A DNA stretch of 64,000 nucleotides, taken from assembly GCF_014279795.1 (NCBI RefSeq), contig NZ_CP047945.1, positions 1,632,572 through 1,696,571 on the forward strand, read 5' to 3'. The notes under the pieces were generated by a model. It was not told the origin of the DNA and made no database searches. It saw only the letters and a list, made by a program, of their open reading frames with translations. The position numbers and the translations under genes are program-made. Shown here piece after piece: positions 1 to 9,479 of this stretch. Numbering within the stretch: the stretch's first letter is position 1; each line of letters starts with the position of its first letter. This stretch comes from Synechococcus sp. PROS-7-1 (GTDB taxonomy: Bacteria; Cyanobacteriota; Cyanobacteriia; PCC-6307; Cyanobiaceae).

Positions 1-2537
1 AGGGTCATCTGAACATTCACGATGATGACGGAGCCAGCGACGAGAAGTTCCGCGCCAGCAATAATATCCAGGGAACCTTCGGCTATCTAACACTCACCCA
101 GGATGGGCAGTGGACCTATGTTCTCCAAGAAAATGGCCAAGATACGGTGCAAGGCCTTGCCAAAAACGAGCACCTCACAGAAACCATTCATTTAGAAAGC
201 AAGGACGGCACCGGCTATGACCTGCAGATTCAAATCCTGGGGTCCAATGATCCAGCCAAGATCATCGGAGCTGCGAGCGCAACACTCGATACCCAAACCG
301 GATTACAAACGAGTGGAACCATTTCCGTTCAAGATCGCGACAAGAGCGAGGCAGGCCATACCCAAACGGAGACTGGATCTTCAGCCAATGGCTATGGCAT
401 GTTCAGCGTGGATGGTGACGGAAACTGGAGTTACCAGCTCATCCCAGGTGACTCGCGGATCGCTGCCTTACCAGCCGGCAGGACTGTAACCGACAGCTTC
501 GTGCTTCATTCCGTTGACGGCACTGCTGCCCGCACGATCACGGTGACGATTGTTGGCAAAAACGATGGGCCAGTGATTGACCAAGCACACATCAGCGGCT
601 TCCCAGTGCTGCCGGGCCATGAAGATCAAACTCGCATAATCACATCCCAGGAACTACTGGCTGGGATCACCGATCCTGATGGCGACAGCCTCTCCATCAC
701 CTCCATCAGTGTTGACCCTTCCCAGGCTGGATCCATAAGCGCCGATCCACAGCACCCTGGGCAGTATCTCTTCAAGCCAGCTGCAGATTTCAATGGCTCA
801 GTTCAGTTCCAATACAACGTGACGGATGGAAATGGCGGCAGTGTGAAACAAACCGCCTCAATGCTCGTCACTCCCGAGAATGATGCGCCGATCTTCAGCA
901 ATGGAAGCAACGCATTCGCGGGACGTGTCGATGAAGATGGCACAGCCAGCACCCTAATAACCCAAGGCCAGGTCAATGCAACTGATGTTGATCAAGATAA
1001 GCTCAGTTTTAATCTCGTCCACGGTCATGACATTGGAGGTGGTATCAGCGAACTCGTTCTCGCTGAAGGCATCTTTCAAATGAATCGCACTTCGGGAAAA
1101 TGGTCGTTCAAATTGAACAATGCCAATCCCCAGGTATCGGCCCTTAATGATGGAGATGTACTTCCAATTAGCACCATGATTGAAGTGAGTGATGGCCAGG
1201 TCAAGAGTCAACAGCATGCATTGAATGTGACCGTGCATGGCCACACCGATGGACCCAGCGTTGGTGCTCAACCCCCTGCCGTGATCGTCGGTGAACAAGG
1301 AAGCGGTTATCAGAGCAGCAGTGTTCAGAATCTGAATCTTCAAGCGGGAGATCTACCCATCACGGATCTGGCCCTTGCCCTGCCTGCTCAGTTTGGAAAC
1401 CAACCGATCGCGGGAATCCCCCACTGGCGGGTTGAGCAGGGAACGGGAGATCTCATTGGCAGTGTTAACGAGAATGGCACTTCGGTGGATACCGTTCGGC
1501 TCCATCTCATGCCCCACGGTGCCATTCAGGCCCACAGCAGCGGCGTGGTTCAAGTGCAGATCAACCTGCTGCATGATCTCAACCACCAGGGCAGTCTTGA
1601 TCTTCAAGGGTTTGAAGTTCAGGCCGGTGATGGACAAGGCCATCAGGTTGCCACGACATTCGGATTTAACGTTGCCGATGGAACGGCCAGCATTACAGGC
1701 GTTCCGCTCTTTGCCGGACAGGCCAGTCCGGCACCTGGAGTGCATCAAGGAGCCTTCCAAGTGGACGGCGCTGATGTGATGGGTGGTTCCTTGCTGCTCT
1801 CGATCGGCGGCCTCGCCCAACACAACGCCTTCATTGGAACCGACACCGATGGTGATGGACTCCTTGATCAATTCCAGGAATCAACCCCATGGGGCAACCT
1901 GGAAGTCTTGATGAATCCCCAGACAGGGAAGGGCACATGGAGCTTCCAGGAAGGACTTGCCTATGACCCACAACAACCGCCCCAGATCCAACTGGGTTTC
2001 GAAGATCAAGATGGCAGCCAAGGAGGATCCATTCCCCTGGATGTGGGAGGGGCCAATTTGACATCGAGTGCTGTATCAACATCAACTGGCAATCCAGCCC
2101 CCCCTCCGGCGCCACCAGTGCCAAGCAGCGTTGCGCATGACGAGCCTGTCAGTGGTGACGATCTTTACGCTGCTGTCATGGCATTTCAGAGTGAAGCTGT
2201 TAGCGACGCTCACCAAGTCAGCGGATCAAGCAACGACGTCAGCACCACTGATCGATCTCCTACCGGGGATCCACAAGAGGTGCCTGTGGTGAGCACCAAC
2301 GATGTCTTCCTCGATCCGCAGGAGAATGACAACAGCCATGCCAATGGCAACAGCCACGGGCCATCCACGGTGTCAGATAGCGATGACCCCCTCAGCATGG
2401 AAAGCAACGATCCCGATGCCCAAAGAGACGATTCACTTGTGCCCCAGAGCAACGACGAGGCCAGCTCTGGGGCTTCACTGGTGTCGCTTCCTGAGCATCA
2501 CGATCCAGTGATCGATCACAGCCTGCTTGGATCCTGA
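1..2537 (+). CDS. VCBS-repeat large surface/adhesin-like protein, C-terminal part (5' end outside window)
   Basis: The open frame runs in from before base 1 (codon phase starts at base 3) without a credible start, so only the last ~845 codons are here. At least two VCBS-type domains are visible, with strands such as GTFGYLTLTQDGQWTY and the recurring boundary motif NDGPVI/NDAP; cadherin-like repeats follow (DVDQDKLSF). A segment rich in Asp and Gly (DTDGDGLLDQF, possible Ca2+ loop) precedes a low-complexity Ser/Asp/Asn/Pro tail of about 170 residues. VCBS proteins are usually exported by type I secretion and act in adhesion or as cell-surface filaments; that role is family inference. No classical RTX nonapeptide array is visible, and no secretion genes follow. 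Confidence 0.85.
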   Translation, partial: GHLNIHDDDGASDEKFRASNNIQGTFGYLTLTQDGQWTYVLQENGQDTVQGLAKNEHLTETIHLESKDGTGYDLQIQILGSNDPAKIIGAASATLDTQTGLQTSGTISVQDRDKSEAGHTQTETGSSANGYGMFSVDGDGNWSYQLIPGDSRIAALPAGRTVTDSFVLHSVDGTAARTITVTIVGKNDGPVIDQAHISGFPVLPGHEDQTRIITSQELLAGITDPDGDSLSITSISVDPSQAGSISADPQHPGQYLFKPAADFNGSVQFQYNVTDGNGGSVKQTASMLVTPENDAPIFSNGSNAFAGRVDEDGTASTLITQGQVNATDVDQDKLSFNLVHGHDIGGGISELVLAEGIFQMNRTSGKWSFKLNNANPQVSALNDGDVLPISTMIEVSDGQVKSQQHALNVTVHGHTDGPSVGAQPPAVIVGEQGSGYQSSSVQNLNLQAGDLPITDLALALPAQFGNQPIAGIPHWRVEQGTGDLIGSVNENGTSVDTVRLHLMPHGAIQAHSSGVVQVQINLLHDLNHQGSLDLQGFEVQAGDGQGHQVATTFGFNVADGTASITGVPLFAGQASPAPGVHQGAFQVDGADVMGGSLLLSIGGLAQHNAFIGTDTDGDGLLDQFQESTPWGNLEVLMNPQTGKGTWSFQEGLAYDPQQPPQIQLGFEDQDGSQGGSIPLDVGGANLTSSAVSTSTGNPAPPPAPPVPSSVAHDEPVSGDDLYAAVMAFQSEAVSDAHQVSGSSNDVSTTDRSPTGDPQEVPVVSTNDVFLDPQENDNSHANGNSHGPSTVSDSDDPLSMESNDPDAQRDDSLVPQSNDEASSGASLVSLPEHHDPVIDHSLLGS

Positions 2538-2564
2538 TCGGATCACAGCACAGTCAGCTTCACA

Positions 2565-3167
2565 ATGACCAAAACCTTGCCCATCGCTGAACAGGACGGT
2601 GAGCGCTGCGCCGGTCCGGTGCTGATCTCGGGATTCGTGGTGGGCTTCGGGGTCATTGAACTTGCCACCGGTGCTCTGAACCAGACCAGTCGCTTCAGCC
2701 TGCAATTACTGGTTCTGCTGGTGTTGCAACTGATCGGCCCCATCCTGGTGAGCGTGTTGGCCATGGCCCTGCTGCTCCCCCGCTGGCTGGATCGCGTGGT
2801 GCAGCAGGGTTCGAAAGCCTGGCGGCAGTCCGTGCCAGCAGCAGCACTTGTGGGTTTGTTGTTGATGCTGATGTTTTTTGTGAGCGCAATCGTTGGCGGT
2901 GTTCTGGTGACACCACGGGCAGATCTGCTACGGGAAGCAACCGATCTGCTCTCGGGCATCAAACTCCGTGATCTTCTGCGCACTCTGGTGCGCAGTGGTG
3001 TGTTCCTTGGCTGCATCTGCGCCTGGTGTCAGTGGCGGGCACTGACAGCGCTCAGAAGCGGACGCAGCGAAACGCTGATTGTCAGCAATCTGTTGATTGA
3101 AGGCCTGACGCTGGCTCTTGCTCTCAAACTGGTCTGGGTGTTGGCGTTCAACGCTCTTGTCCGCTGA
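2565..3167 (+). CDS. polytopic membrane protein next to MCE gene, family not recognised
   Basis: 200 residues with about five hydrophobic stretches (roughly residues 17-37, 43-72, 90-113, 140-158, 175-196), so an integral inner-membrane protein is likely. The start ATG lies 27 bases after the VCBS stop. It sits 11 bases upstream of an MCE-domain (MlaD-like) gene, the position an MlaE-type permease would occupy, but the MlaE hallmark region around the EGPV/AGRxG motif is absent. A partner role in lipid trafficking is therefore only a guess from context. The Cys-containing segment CICAWCQW near residue 145 is unusual for a membrane helix. Confidence 0.6.
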   Translation: MTKTLPIAEQDGERCAGPVLISGFVVGFGVIELATGALNQTSRFSLQLLVLLVLQLIGPILVSVLAMALLLPRWLDRVVQQGSKAWRQSVPAAALVGLLLMLMFFVSAIVGGVLVTPRADLLREATDLLSGIKLRDLLRTLVRSGVFLGCICAWCQWRALTALRSGRSETLIVSNLLIEGLTLALALKLVWVLAFNALVR

Positions 3168-3178
3168 ATCGTTCTCTA

Positions 3179-4042
3179 ATGCCCGCGACCGCACCAGCAC
3201 ACCCCCGCGAACGGTTGGTGTTTCTGGTTTCAGGTGGTTTGCTGTTGGTTGCCGTGCTTGTCGGGCTCGCCCGTGAACAGCGCTGGGGCACCCGGTTCGT
3301 GAACGTTTACCTACTTGCCAGCGACATCAGTGGTCTGCACTCCGGTGAAGAGGTGCGCATCTCCGGGTTTCCCGTGGGCCAGGTGGGGACCTTGGAGCTC
3401 AAACCTGATGCACGCGTGCAGGTGCAATTACGGATTGAGCAGAGCAAAGCCCGGCTGATTGGCCCAGGCAGCAGCGCCCGGTTGGATCAAGAAGGATTCG
3501 TGGGCGATCGCTTCATCGCCATCAGTCCTGATCCCCAGAGCGGTGCCGATGCCCAGGCCCTCAATGGCAGCACCATCACCTACGAGGAGCCTTTGAACCT
3601 CAGCGATGCCCTCGAAGACCTCGCCACAACGCAACAGCAACTGCAAGCCACCTTGCAGAACACCACAAACCTCACTGCCAAGAACGGAGACATCAACACC
3701 ACCCTTACCGATCTGCGCAACACGCTTCAGAGCACCAACACGCTCACGGCCACGATCGAACGCGAGGCAGCTGCAACAGCACCGGTGGTGCGTGACTCTC
3801 TCCAAGGCGTGAGTCGCAACGTCAGTGAAGTCAGCGCAGACACGCGAGCCGCTGAGAGAGAAGCCCAGCAGCTCCTCAAAGACTCACGCCCACTGATCAC
3901 CAGCACCCTCCAGGAGGTTCGTGAGCTGGCTCAGACCAGCCGGACATTGCTCAATAGCCTGCTCGGGGTGATGGGCCCGCTTCTTGAGCCCGCCAACCAG
4001 AGCAGCAACGAACCGACTGCAGACAAGGGAGAAGACCCCTAA
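3179..4042 (+). CDS. MCE/MlaD-domain envelope protein
   Basis: 287 residues. An N-terminal hydrophobic anchor (about residues 12-30) is followed by one MCE domain (about 38-125) with the typical LHSGEEVRISGFPVGQV core. The rest is a long helical, Thr/Gln/Asn-rich region (about 140-270) of the kind that forms the coiled tunnel or needle in MlaD/PqiB-like proteins. The family binds lipids in the periplasm for ABC-type lipid traffic between membranes; cyanobacterial and plastid homologues (TGD2) move phospho- or galactolipids. It is downstream of an unrecognised membrane gene. No ATPase gene is adjacent, so any transporter partners would be encoded elsewhere. Confidence 0.85.
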   Translation: MPATAPAHPRERLVFLVSGGLLLVAVLVGLAREQRWGTRFVNVYLLASDISGLHSGEEVRISGFPVGQVGTLELKPDARVQVQLRIEQSKARLIGPGSSARLDQEGFVGDRFIAISPDPQSGADAQALNGSTITYEEPLNLSDALEDLATTQQQLQATLQNTTNLTAKNGDINTTLTDLRNTLQSTNTLTATIEREAAATAPVVRDSLQGVSRNVSEVSADTRAAEREAQQLLKDSRPLITSTLQEVRELAQTSRTLLNSLLGVMGPLLEPANQSSNEPTADKGEDP

Positions 4043-4064
4043 ATTTGGTTTTTAGAGATAGGCA

Positions 4065-4802
4065 ATGGGTCAGCTCAGTCGACTTGCCACAACGGGGTTG
4101 GCCTGTTCTTTGCTGACAGCTGTTCCTGCCTTCGCCCAAAACAAAGGAATTACCTATCCCAAAGCTGGCATCGTCTGCGATCAGGTCGGCCAGGTCTGCT
4201 ACGACAGCTACGGCCCGTCGATTGGGATCACCAAGATTTACTTCGGCGAGTTCGCCGCTGACCGGCTCAGCCAGAACCGCCGTGGGTCGACCAGCAACGA
4301 CTTCCGCCTCAGCTCCGGTCAGGCCTGCAGCATCCAGAAACGCAAGTGCTGGGACGACGGCTGGAGCCAGTCGAACGTGGCCAAGGGCCTCACAAAGCAG
4401 CTCTTCGGCAACAGCAACAACAACACCAGTGCCAGCGGCGGCACTCGCCAGGTCGCCACAGACACGGGCTACTGCAGCCTCAGCCAGAGAGGTCAGCGGG
4501 TGTTTGATGGCCCCTGCCAGCTCAAGCAGGTGTCGAAGGGTGATCGCAACCGCTACAAGATTCAGCTGGAGAACGGCAGCAAGTACGTGTTCAAAGACAA
4601 CGGCAGCGGCACATACACCATCACTGATTCCTTTGGTGGGAGCTGGCCGGTGACCTTCGTGGATCACGGCAATACCGGCGTGTTCCGCTTCGCTGATTAC
4701 AAGCTTGTGGCCACCCAGAACAGCGGCAGCACAAACCAGGAAGCCGCAGGAGCCGCTTTGGGTGCGGCCGTGGGCAGCATGCTGAACAACCTGTTCAAGT
4801 AA
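4065..4802 (+). CDS. secreted protein with Fels-1/YcgJ-like domain
   Basis: 245 residues with a clear signal peptide (about 1-25, ending AFAQ). Mature residues about 32-105 resemble the Fels-1 prophage/YcgJ family: GIVCDQVGQVCYDSYGPS, then ITKIYFGEFAADRL and paired cysteines ending in KRKCW. A linker rich in Asn, Ser and Gly follows, and then a second globular part (about 140-225) with strands such as YKIQLENGSKYVFKDN. The C-terminus ends in a small Ala/Gly helix. Function of the family is unknown; periplasmic location is inferred from the leader. The 3' end overlaps the convergent MscS-type gene by 8 bases. Confidence 0.7.
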   Translation: MGQLSRLATTGLACSLLTAVPAFAQNKGITYPKAGIVCDQVGQVCYDSYGPSIGITKIYFGEFAADRLSQNRRGSTSNDFRLSSGQACSIQKRKCWDDGWSQSNVAKGLTKQLFGNSNNNTSASGGTRQVATDTGYCSLSQRGQRVFDGPCQLKQVSKGDRNRYKIQLENGSKYVFKDNGSGTYTITDSFGGSWPVTFVDHGNTGVFRFADYKLVATQNSGSTNQEAAGAALGAAVGSMLNNLFK

Positions 4803-6546
4803 GCCGCGTCAACTCCAATCCATCGGCGAGCACCACGCCTTCCGCTTCAAAGCGGCGCAGAACGCGCAGCTGGAATTCGCGTTCGCTCACCCATTGGCCA
4901 CCCGATTTGGTGATCAGCAGCACCTCCAGATGGGTGCCGAGCGGAGTGATCCGGCGCACCCCCCGCAACACGGGTTCGCCAAGCAAGCGGTGATTCCAAT
5001 CGCTGTCATTCACGAACTGATCGATCTCCTCGCGAATGAGAGCAATGGCCTGGTCAATGGAGCTCTGGCGATGCGACACCACAAAGGTGACCAAACTGCC
5101 TGATCGCAACTTCGTGTGGTTCCGCAGCTGCCGGATCGTGCTGTTGTCGAGCGTGTCCACCCGCTGATCCAGGCAGCGGATCTGGGTGCTGAACAAGCCC
5201 ACATCCACCACCTCCCCTTCCACGCCATCGATCTCAATCCAGTCGCCGATGGCATAGCGATCCTCAATCAACACCAGCATGCCGGCGACAAAGTCGCGCA
5301 AGAGCCCCTGAAACACAAAGGCCAGGGCACCCAACAACGCACCACCGGCCAGCAGGATCGAAATCGACGCCGTGCGCACGCCGGGAACATCAAGCAACAC
5401 CCACAGGCCAACCACCATCAGGCAAGACACATCGATCAGTCGATGAATCACCCGCAGCAGGCTGCGGTAACGCTGGTCGCGTCGCGCCCGCTCCTGGGCC
5501 ATCACATCGACGTTGTCGGCCCATTGGTGCAGCAGAAACGTGCTCAGCGCCCGTCCCAGCAAGCCCACCATCGTCACCACCCCCACCTTGATCAAGGCAA
5601 ACGACGGTTGCAGCAACAGCTCGAGCGCCAGGGGGATCTGCCCGGGAACGGCCATCACGCCGAGGCCAACCATCATCACCAGCAGGAACAGCACCAGCAC
5701 CATCAGCACCCGGGTGATGGTGTGGGTGAGGTGCAGGCGAACCTCCATGGACCGCACGCGACGCCCCTCGTCGAAGCGCTGGCGCTGCAAACGCGACACC
5801 CTGCGCCGCAAAGCACTCCAGGCCAACAGCGACACCGCAATCATCCCGAGCAGGAGAAGCTCCACCACCAGGGTGATTCGCCAACGCTGGGCCAATTGTC
5901 TTGGCCGCAGAATTTCACGGGCATGGTTGATCCGGCTCTCCAGGATCGTGCGCCAACGCTGGGCCAACTGCTCGGTGGTGACGCCGTTGATCTCCGCATC
6001 GGCCTCCGTAACTGACAGCAGCGGGAAGGCGCGCTTGCGATCAGGCAGCCGCGCTTCAAGCACCTGATTGCCTTTGCCGTCGGAGACGATCTCAAGCTTG
6101 ACCGGTTGATCACTCAAGGCCATGCCAGGGCCGAGGCCGGCGGTGCAGACGTTGGTCTCACCACCCAACACACTGTCGAGCAGCCATTCGCTCAAGCGTT
6201 CGCCCTGGCCGCAGAGCTGGTTGGGGTCGTAGAGGAGGCGAAGGTTGCCTTCGATCACAGCAGCGCGTTGCCGAGCCGCTGGCGATCCGCCATCACTGTT
6301 AAGCACCGAACTGGATACGGTGATCGCCGGCACACCGAGAATGTTCACCTTCGCCAGTTCGTACTTGCCAACGGAAAGCCCACGTTCCGGCTGGGTGCGG
6401 TTCAGGAGATCGACATTGAGACCAGGAACCCCGAAGCCTGATGGTCCGCTGGAGGGTGCTGCCAGGGAGGGAATGGCCATGGACAACACCACAGCCAGCA
6501 ACGCCAGCAACGCTGCTCTGAGGGATCGGCGAAAGCAGCGCAACAA
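4795..6546 (-). CDS. MscS-family mechanosensitive ion channel with large N-terminal periplasmic domain
   Basis: 583 residues, about twice the size of E. coli MscS. A signal peptide (1-29) is followed by a periplasmic domain of about 180 residues. Four or more membrane helices then lead into the MscS pore/beta domain: AGGALLGALAFVFQGLLRDF, then DWIEIDGVEGEVVDVGLFSTQI. These channels open under membrane tension to release osmolytes on hypo-osmotic shock. Just before the first helix the string QLAQRWR occurs twice within about 25 residues, a small internal duplication. The gene follows a small secreted-protein gene by 10 bases on the same strand, so the two are probably co-transcribed. Confidence 0.9.
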   Translation of the reverse strand: MLRCFRRSLRAALLALLAVVLSMAIPSLAAPSSGPSGFGVPGLNVDLLNRTQPERGLSVGKYELAKVNILGVPAITVSSSVLNSDGGSPAARQRAAVIEGNLRLLYDPNQLCGQGERLSEWLLDSVLGGETNVCTAGLGPGMALSDQPVKLEIVSDGKGNQVLEARLPDRKRAFPLLSVTEADAEINGVTTEQLAQRWRTILESRINHAREILRPRQLAQRWRITLVVELLLLGMIAVSLLAWSALRRRVSRLQRQRFDEGRRVRSMEVRLHLTHTITRVLMVLVLFLLVMMVGLGVMAVPGQIPLALELLLQPSFALIKVGVVTMVGLLGRALSTFLLHQWADNVDVMAQERARRDQRYRSLLRVIHRLIDVSCLMVVGLWVLLDVPGVRTASISILLAGGALLGALAFVFQGLLRDFVAGMLVLIEDRYAIGDWIEIDGVEGEVVDVGLFSTQIRCLDQRVDTLDNSTIRQLRNHTKLRSGSLVTFVVSHRQSSIDQAIALIREEIDQFVNDSDWNHRLLGEPVLRGVRRITPLGTHLEVLLITKSGGQWVSEREFQLRVLRRFEAEGVVLADGLELTRLT

Positions 6547-6556
6547 GGGTGCGTAA

Positions 6557-6817
6557 TCAGAAACTCATGTCCAGCAGGGTATGGCCGCTCGGCGGTTGAT
6601 GCTTCTGGTCCCCACCGGCTGGCAGACGGAAGCCCTGCACGGAACGGCTCCAGTCGTCACTGGATTCAGCGAAGTAAGCCTGTTCAGCGCTGAGAACCAG
6701 AGACGTGTCGGCCTGATCTGTGGCGCTGATGGCGAGAGGCTCCATGGCGGAAGCACTCAGGGCAAGGGTTCCGGAAAGAAGCAAAGCGCCGAGTCCGGGA
6801 AGCAGAAAACGATGCAT
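6557..6817 (-). CDS. small secreted protein, unrecognised
   Basis: 86 residues when read from the ATG at 6817; a TTG two codons upstream is possible but weaker. A strong signal peptide (MHRFLLPGLGALLLSG to about residue 24, ASA-M) precedes a short polar mature region of about 60 residues with no recognised domain and no cysteine. It sits 10 bases upstream of the MscS-type channel gene on the same strand, suggesting one transcript starting in the gap 6818-6892. Function unknown. Confidence 0.6.
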   Translation of the reverse strand: MHRFLLPGLGALLLSGTLALSASAMEPLAISATDQADTSLVLSAEQAYFAESSDDWSRSVQGFRLPAGGDQKHQPPSGHTLLDMSF

Positions 6818-6892
6818 GGCCAAGGGTGTGAGAGGGGCCTGCTTTCGCTTTAGCTACGGCGAAAGAAAAATGGCAACGCAACCCATTGACGC

Positions 6893-7468
6893 TCAAGAGT
6901 TCTGCGGTAGCCATCGGCGCAGCAAGGGCAGACTGAGCCCGATCACGTTGGAATCACAGCCGTTGAGGCGCTCAACGACGCACCCGCCCCGCCCTTCCAA
7001 CGCAAATCCTCCGGCGCATTGCAACGGCTCACCACTGCTCACGTAGGCGTCGATCTCCGCATCACTCAGATCAGCAAACAACACACGCGTGGTGACGCAT
7101 TGGCATTGGCTCGAGATCGCGGTCGCTGGCGACGTCGCGATCAAACAGTGCCCGGTATGCAAGTCGCCCCAATGGCCACGCATCCGTTGCCACCGCGCTT
7201 TGGCTTCCTCGGCATCAGCGGGTTTGCCGAACACCTCGCCTTCAAACGCCAACACGGAGTCACACCCCAACACGGCATCGATGGTTGGATCGGTGAGCTG
7301 GGCATGCACCGCTTTGGCCTTGGCCTCAGCCAGCAGGCACACGAGGTGTGCTGGTTGGGGATGGTGAATGCCGTCTTCATCCACCCCACTCACCTGCACC
7401 CGATGGGGGATGCAGGCCTGCTCCAGCAGACGACGGCGAGCCGGGGATGCGGAAGCCAGCAGAAGCAT
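6893..7468 (-). CDS. maf: Maf-like nucleoside triphosphate pyrophosphatase
   Basis: 191 residues, the usual Maf length. The N-terminus [14 protein letters not shown] is the family signature (S/T-R-x-x-x-L-like nucleotide site); later come [16 protein letters not shown] and the C-terminal [13 protein letters not shown] and SNVIGLSLP segments. Maf enzymes hydrolyse non-canonical or modified nucleoside triphosphates to the monophosphate and pyrophosphate, acting in the cytoplasm as house-cleaning enzymes; some affect septum formation. It is transcribed away from the Npun_F0494-like gene that begins 48 bases beyond its start. Confidence 0.92.
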   Translation of the reverse strand: MLLLASASPARRRLLEQACIPHRVQVSGVDEDGIHHPQPAHLVCLLAEAKAKAVHAQLTDPTIDAVLGCDSVLAFEGEVFGKPADAEEAKARWQRMRGHWGDLHTGHCLIATSPATAISSQCQCVTTRVLFADLSDAEIDAYVSSGEPLQCAGGFALEGRGGCVVERLNGCDSNVIGLSLPLLRRWLPQNS

Positions 7469-7516
7469 GGGGCCTCAAAGAACGCTGCAGACCCCGAGAA
7501 TGACAGCGTCAGCAGC

Positions 7517-7903
7517 ATGCGCGTGATCGCCCAGGACCCCAGCGAACTCACCCAACACGCCCTGCGGCGGGCCCGCCAGGCCGTGCGCTGCCTGCCGTTC
7601 CGCCGCAGCTTCTACCGGCTCCTGGACGAGAGCGCCCAAAGCAGCAAGGAGCTGGCCAACCGCCCCGACTGGCGTGTGAACACCACGCAGCGGCTGGGAT
7701 CAGGAGACACCGAAACGTTGCTCATCTGGCTAATCCAACTAGGCGTTCTGCGGCGTGAAGTGGATGGTCAGGGGCTCACCGAGCGGGTGCGAATCACGCC
7801 GCTGGGCCGGGATGTTCTGGCTGACTGGCCCGAGGAGATTCCTGCTGCCGGCCTCCTGAGTCGGGTGATGCACTGGTGCCGGCGTCGCCGCCCGCGCTGG
7901 TGA
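7517..7903 (+). CDS. Npun_F0494-like conserved cyanobacterial protein
   Basis: 128 residues from ATG 7517; the same frame stays open further upstream but there it only runs antisense to maf. The core [15 protein letters not shown] followed by [11 protein letters not shown] matches my memory of the small cyanobacterial Npun_F0494 family; the hydrophobic helix plus basic turn suggest a winged-helix-like fold, but DNA binding is not shown. The C-terminus is strikingly basic (CRRRRPRW). It is 28 bases upstream of the cobQ reading frame and may be the first gene of that operon. Confidence 0.7.
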   Translation: MRVIAQDPSELTQHALRRARQAVRCLPFRRSFYRLLDESAQSSKELANRPDWRVNTTQRLGSGDTETLLIWLIQLGVLRREVDGQGLTERVRITPLGRDVLADWPEEIPAAGLLSRVMHWCRRRRPRW

Positions 7904-7931
7904 ACGTCGCTCGATCCCCAGACGCGCTGCG

Positions 7932-9479
7932 ATGCTGCGCTGCAGCACCCTCCGCGAGGCAGCCGTGAGCCAGGCGCGAACCCACCCCCCGCTCATGGTG
8001 CTCGGCACCAGCAGTGGAGCGGGGAAATCGCTGATGACCGCAGCCCTGTGCCGGGTGCTGAAACGGCGGGGAGAGACCCCCCTCCCCTTCAAGGGCCAGA
8101 ACATGAGCAACAATGCCTGGGTGGACCCAGGTGGCGGGGAAATGGCCTACTCCCAGGCACTCCAGGCCTGGGCCGCAGGACGGGAACCCGAATGCGCCAT
8201 GAATCCGGTGTTGCTCAAACCCCAGGGCGACAGCACGAGCGAGGTGATCCACCTGGGCCGTTCGGTGGGCACCTGCCGCGCTGAGCACTACTACCGCGAC
8301 TGGTTCAGGCCCGGATGGGCCGCCATCCGTCAGGGCCTGCACACCTTGGAGGTCCAGCACCCCGAGGGGCGGCTCGTGCTCGAGGGAGCGGGCAGTCCCG
8401 TGGAGGTGAACCTTCAGGCGCGCGACCTCACCAACCTGCGTCTGGCCCAATACCTGCGGGCCCGTTGCCTTCTTGTGGCCGACATTGAACGCGGCGGTGT
8501 GTTTGCCCAGATCGTGGGCACCCTGGCTCTGCTCAGGCCAGTGGAGCGTCCCCTGATTGGCGGCTTACTGATCAACCGCTTCCGCGGTCGCCGCGAACTG
8601 TTCGATGAAGGTCGGCGCTGGCTCGAGCAACACACCGGCATCCCCGTGCTGGGAGTGATGCCTTGGCTGGATGAACTGTTTCCACCAGAAGACTCCCTCG
8701 ACCTGCTCGAGCGCCGCGGCCGTAAACGCGGCGCCGAACTGGAGATCGCTGTGCTGAAGCTGCCATCGCTCAGCAATTTCTCCGACCTCGATCCTCTGGA
8801 AGCAGAGCCAACGGTGCAGCTTCGCTGGGTGGAACCTGGCGAACCCCTAGGAACACCCGATGCGGTGGTGATTCCCGGCAGCAAACAGACCTTGCGCGAC
8901 CTGGGCCGCCTACACAGCAGCGGACTGGGCAGCGCCGTGCAGCGCTTTGCCCGTTCAGGCGGTGCCGTCTTCGGCGTCTGCGGCGGCATGCAGATGCTCG
9001 GCCAGGAACTGGAGGATCCAGACGGCCTGGAAGGCCAGGCTCCCGCCGGCAGCAACGGCGCCATGGCCGGCCTCGGACTCCTGCCCCTGCGCACACGCTT
9101 CGGTGGTGAGAAAGCCCTGCGCCACCGGCAGAGCAGCGTGCACTGGCCTGAACACCAACCCACACTCAGCGTGGAGGGATTCGAGCTTCATCGCGGCCAC
9201 ACGCATGCACTCGAACCCTGCAGCAACCTCTGCGAGGACCCATCGCTGGGTTGGGTGGCCCGCTGCGGAGACCAGGGAGGCATCGCCGCTGGCACGTATC
9301 TCCATGGCATTTTCGACAACGGACCCTGGCGGCGCTGCTGGCTGAATCAGCTGCGCGTTCGGCGAGGGCTGGAGCTGCTCAGTGAACAGCAGCCGCATCA
9401 CAGCCGCCAACGGGATGCCCTTCTCGATCGCCTTGCCGATGCCTTTGAAACCCATGTGAACCTAGAGCCGCTGCTGTGA
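7932..9479 (+). CDS. cobQ: cobyric acid synthase (glutamine-hydrolysing)
   Basis: 515 residues from ATG 7932; GTG 7965 would give a leader-free start more typical of the family. The ATP-binding N-terminus shows [12 protein letters not shown], then [12 protein letters not shown] and LKPQGD; the C-terminal glutamine amidotransferase domain carries the nucleophile Cys in [10 protein letters not shown] (about residue 350) and LHGIFDNG with the catalytic His. It amidates cobyrinate a,c-diamide at b, d, e and g to make cobyric acid in B12 synthesis. The stop overlaps the ferredoxin start in a GTGA, implying translational coupling. A second cobalamin gene, cobL, lies at 52 kb. Confidence 0.95.
   Translation: MLRCSTLREAAVSQARTHPPLMVLGTSSGAGKSLMTAALCRVLKRRGETPLPFKGQNMSNNAWVDPGGGEMAYSQALQAWAAGREPECAMNPVLLKPQGDSTSEVIHLGRSVGTCRAEHYYRDWFRPGWAAIRQGLHTLEVQHPEGRLVLEGAGSPVEVNLQARDLTNLRLAQYLRARCLLVADIERGGVFAQIVGTLALLRPVERPLIGGLLINRFRGRRELFDEGRRWLEQHTGIPVLGVMPWLDELFPPEDSLDLLERRGRKRGAELEIAVLKLPSLSNFSDLDPLEAEPTVQLRWVEPGEPLGTPDAVVIPGSKQTLRDLGRLHSSGLGSAVQRFARSGGAVFGVCGGMQMLGQELEDPDGLEGQAPAGSNGAMAGLGLLPLRTRFGGEKALRHRQSSVHWPEHQPTLSVEGFELHRGHTHALEPCSNLCEDPSLGWVARCGDQGGIAAGTYLHGIFDNGPWRRCWLNQLRVRRGLELLSEQQPHHSRQRDALLDRLADAFETHVNLEPLL

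Noticed and set aside
2565-3167. MlaE-type permease call
   Set aside because: Position suggested it, but the family signature residues are missing, so it is left as an unrecognised membrane protein.
7019-7516. N-terminal extension of the Npun_F0494-like gene
   Set aside because: This part lies antisense to maf and shows no family similarity; ATG 7517 explains the gene.
7904-7935. Cobalamin riboswitch before cobQ
   Set aside because: Only about 28 bases separate the genes; no room for the aptamer.
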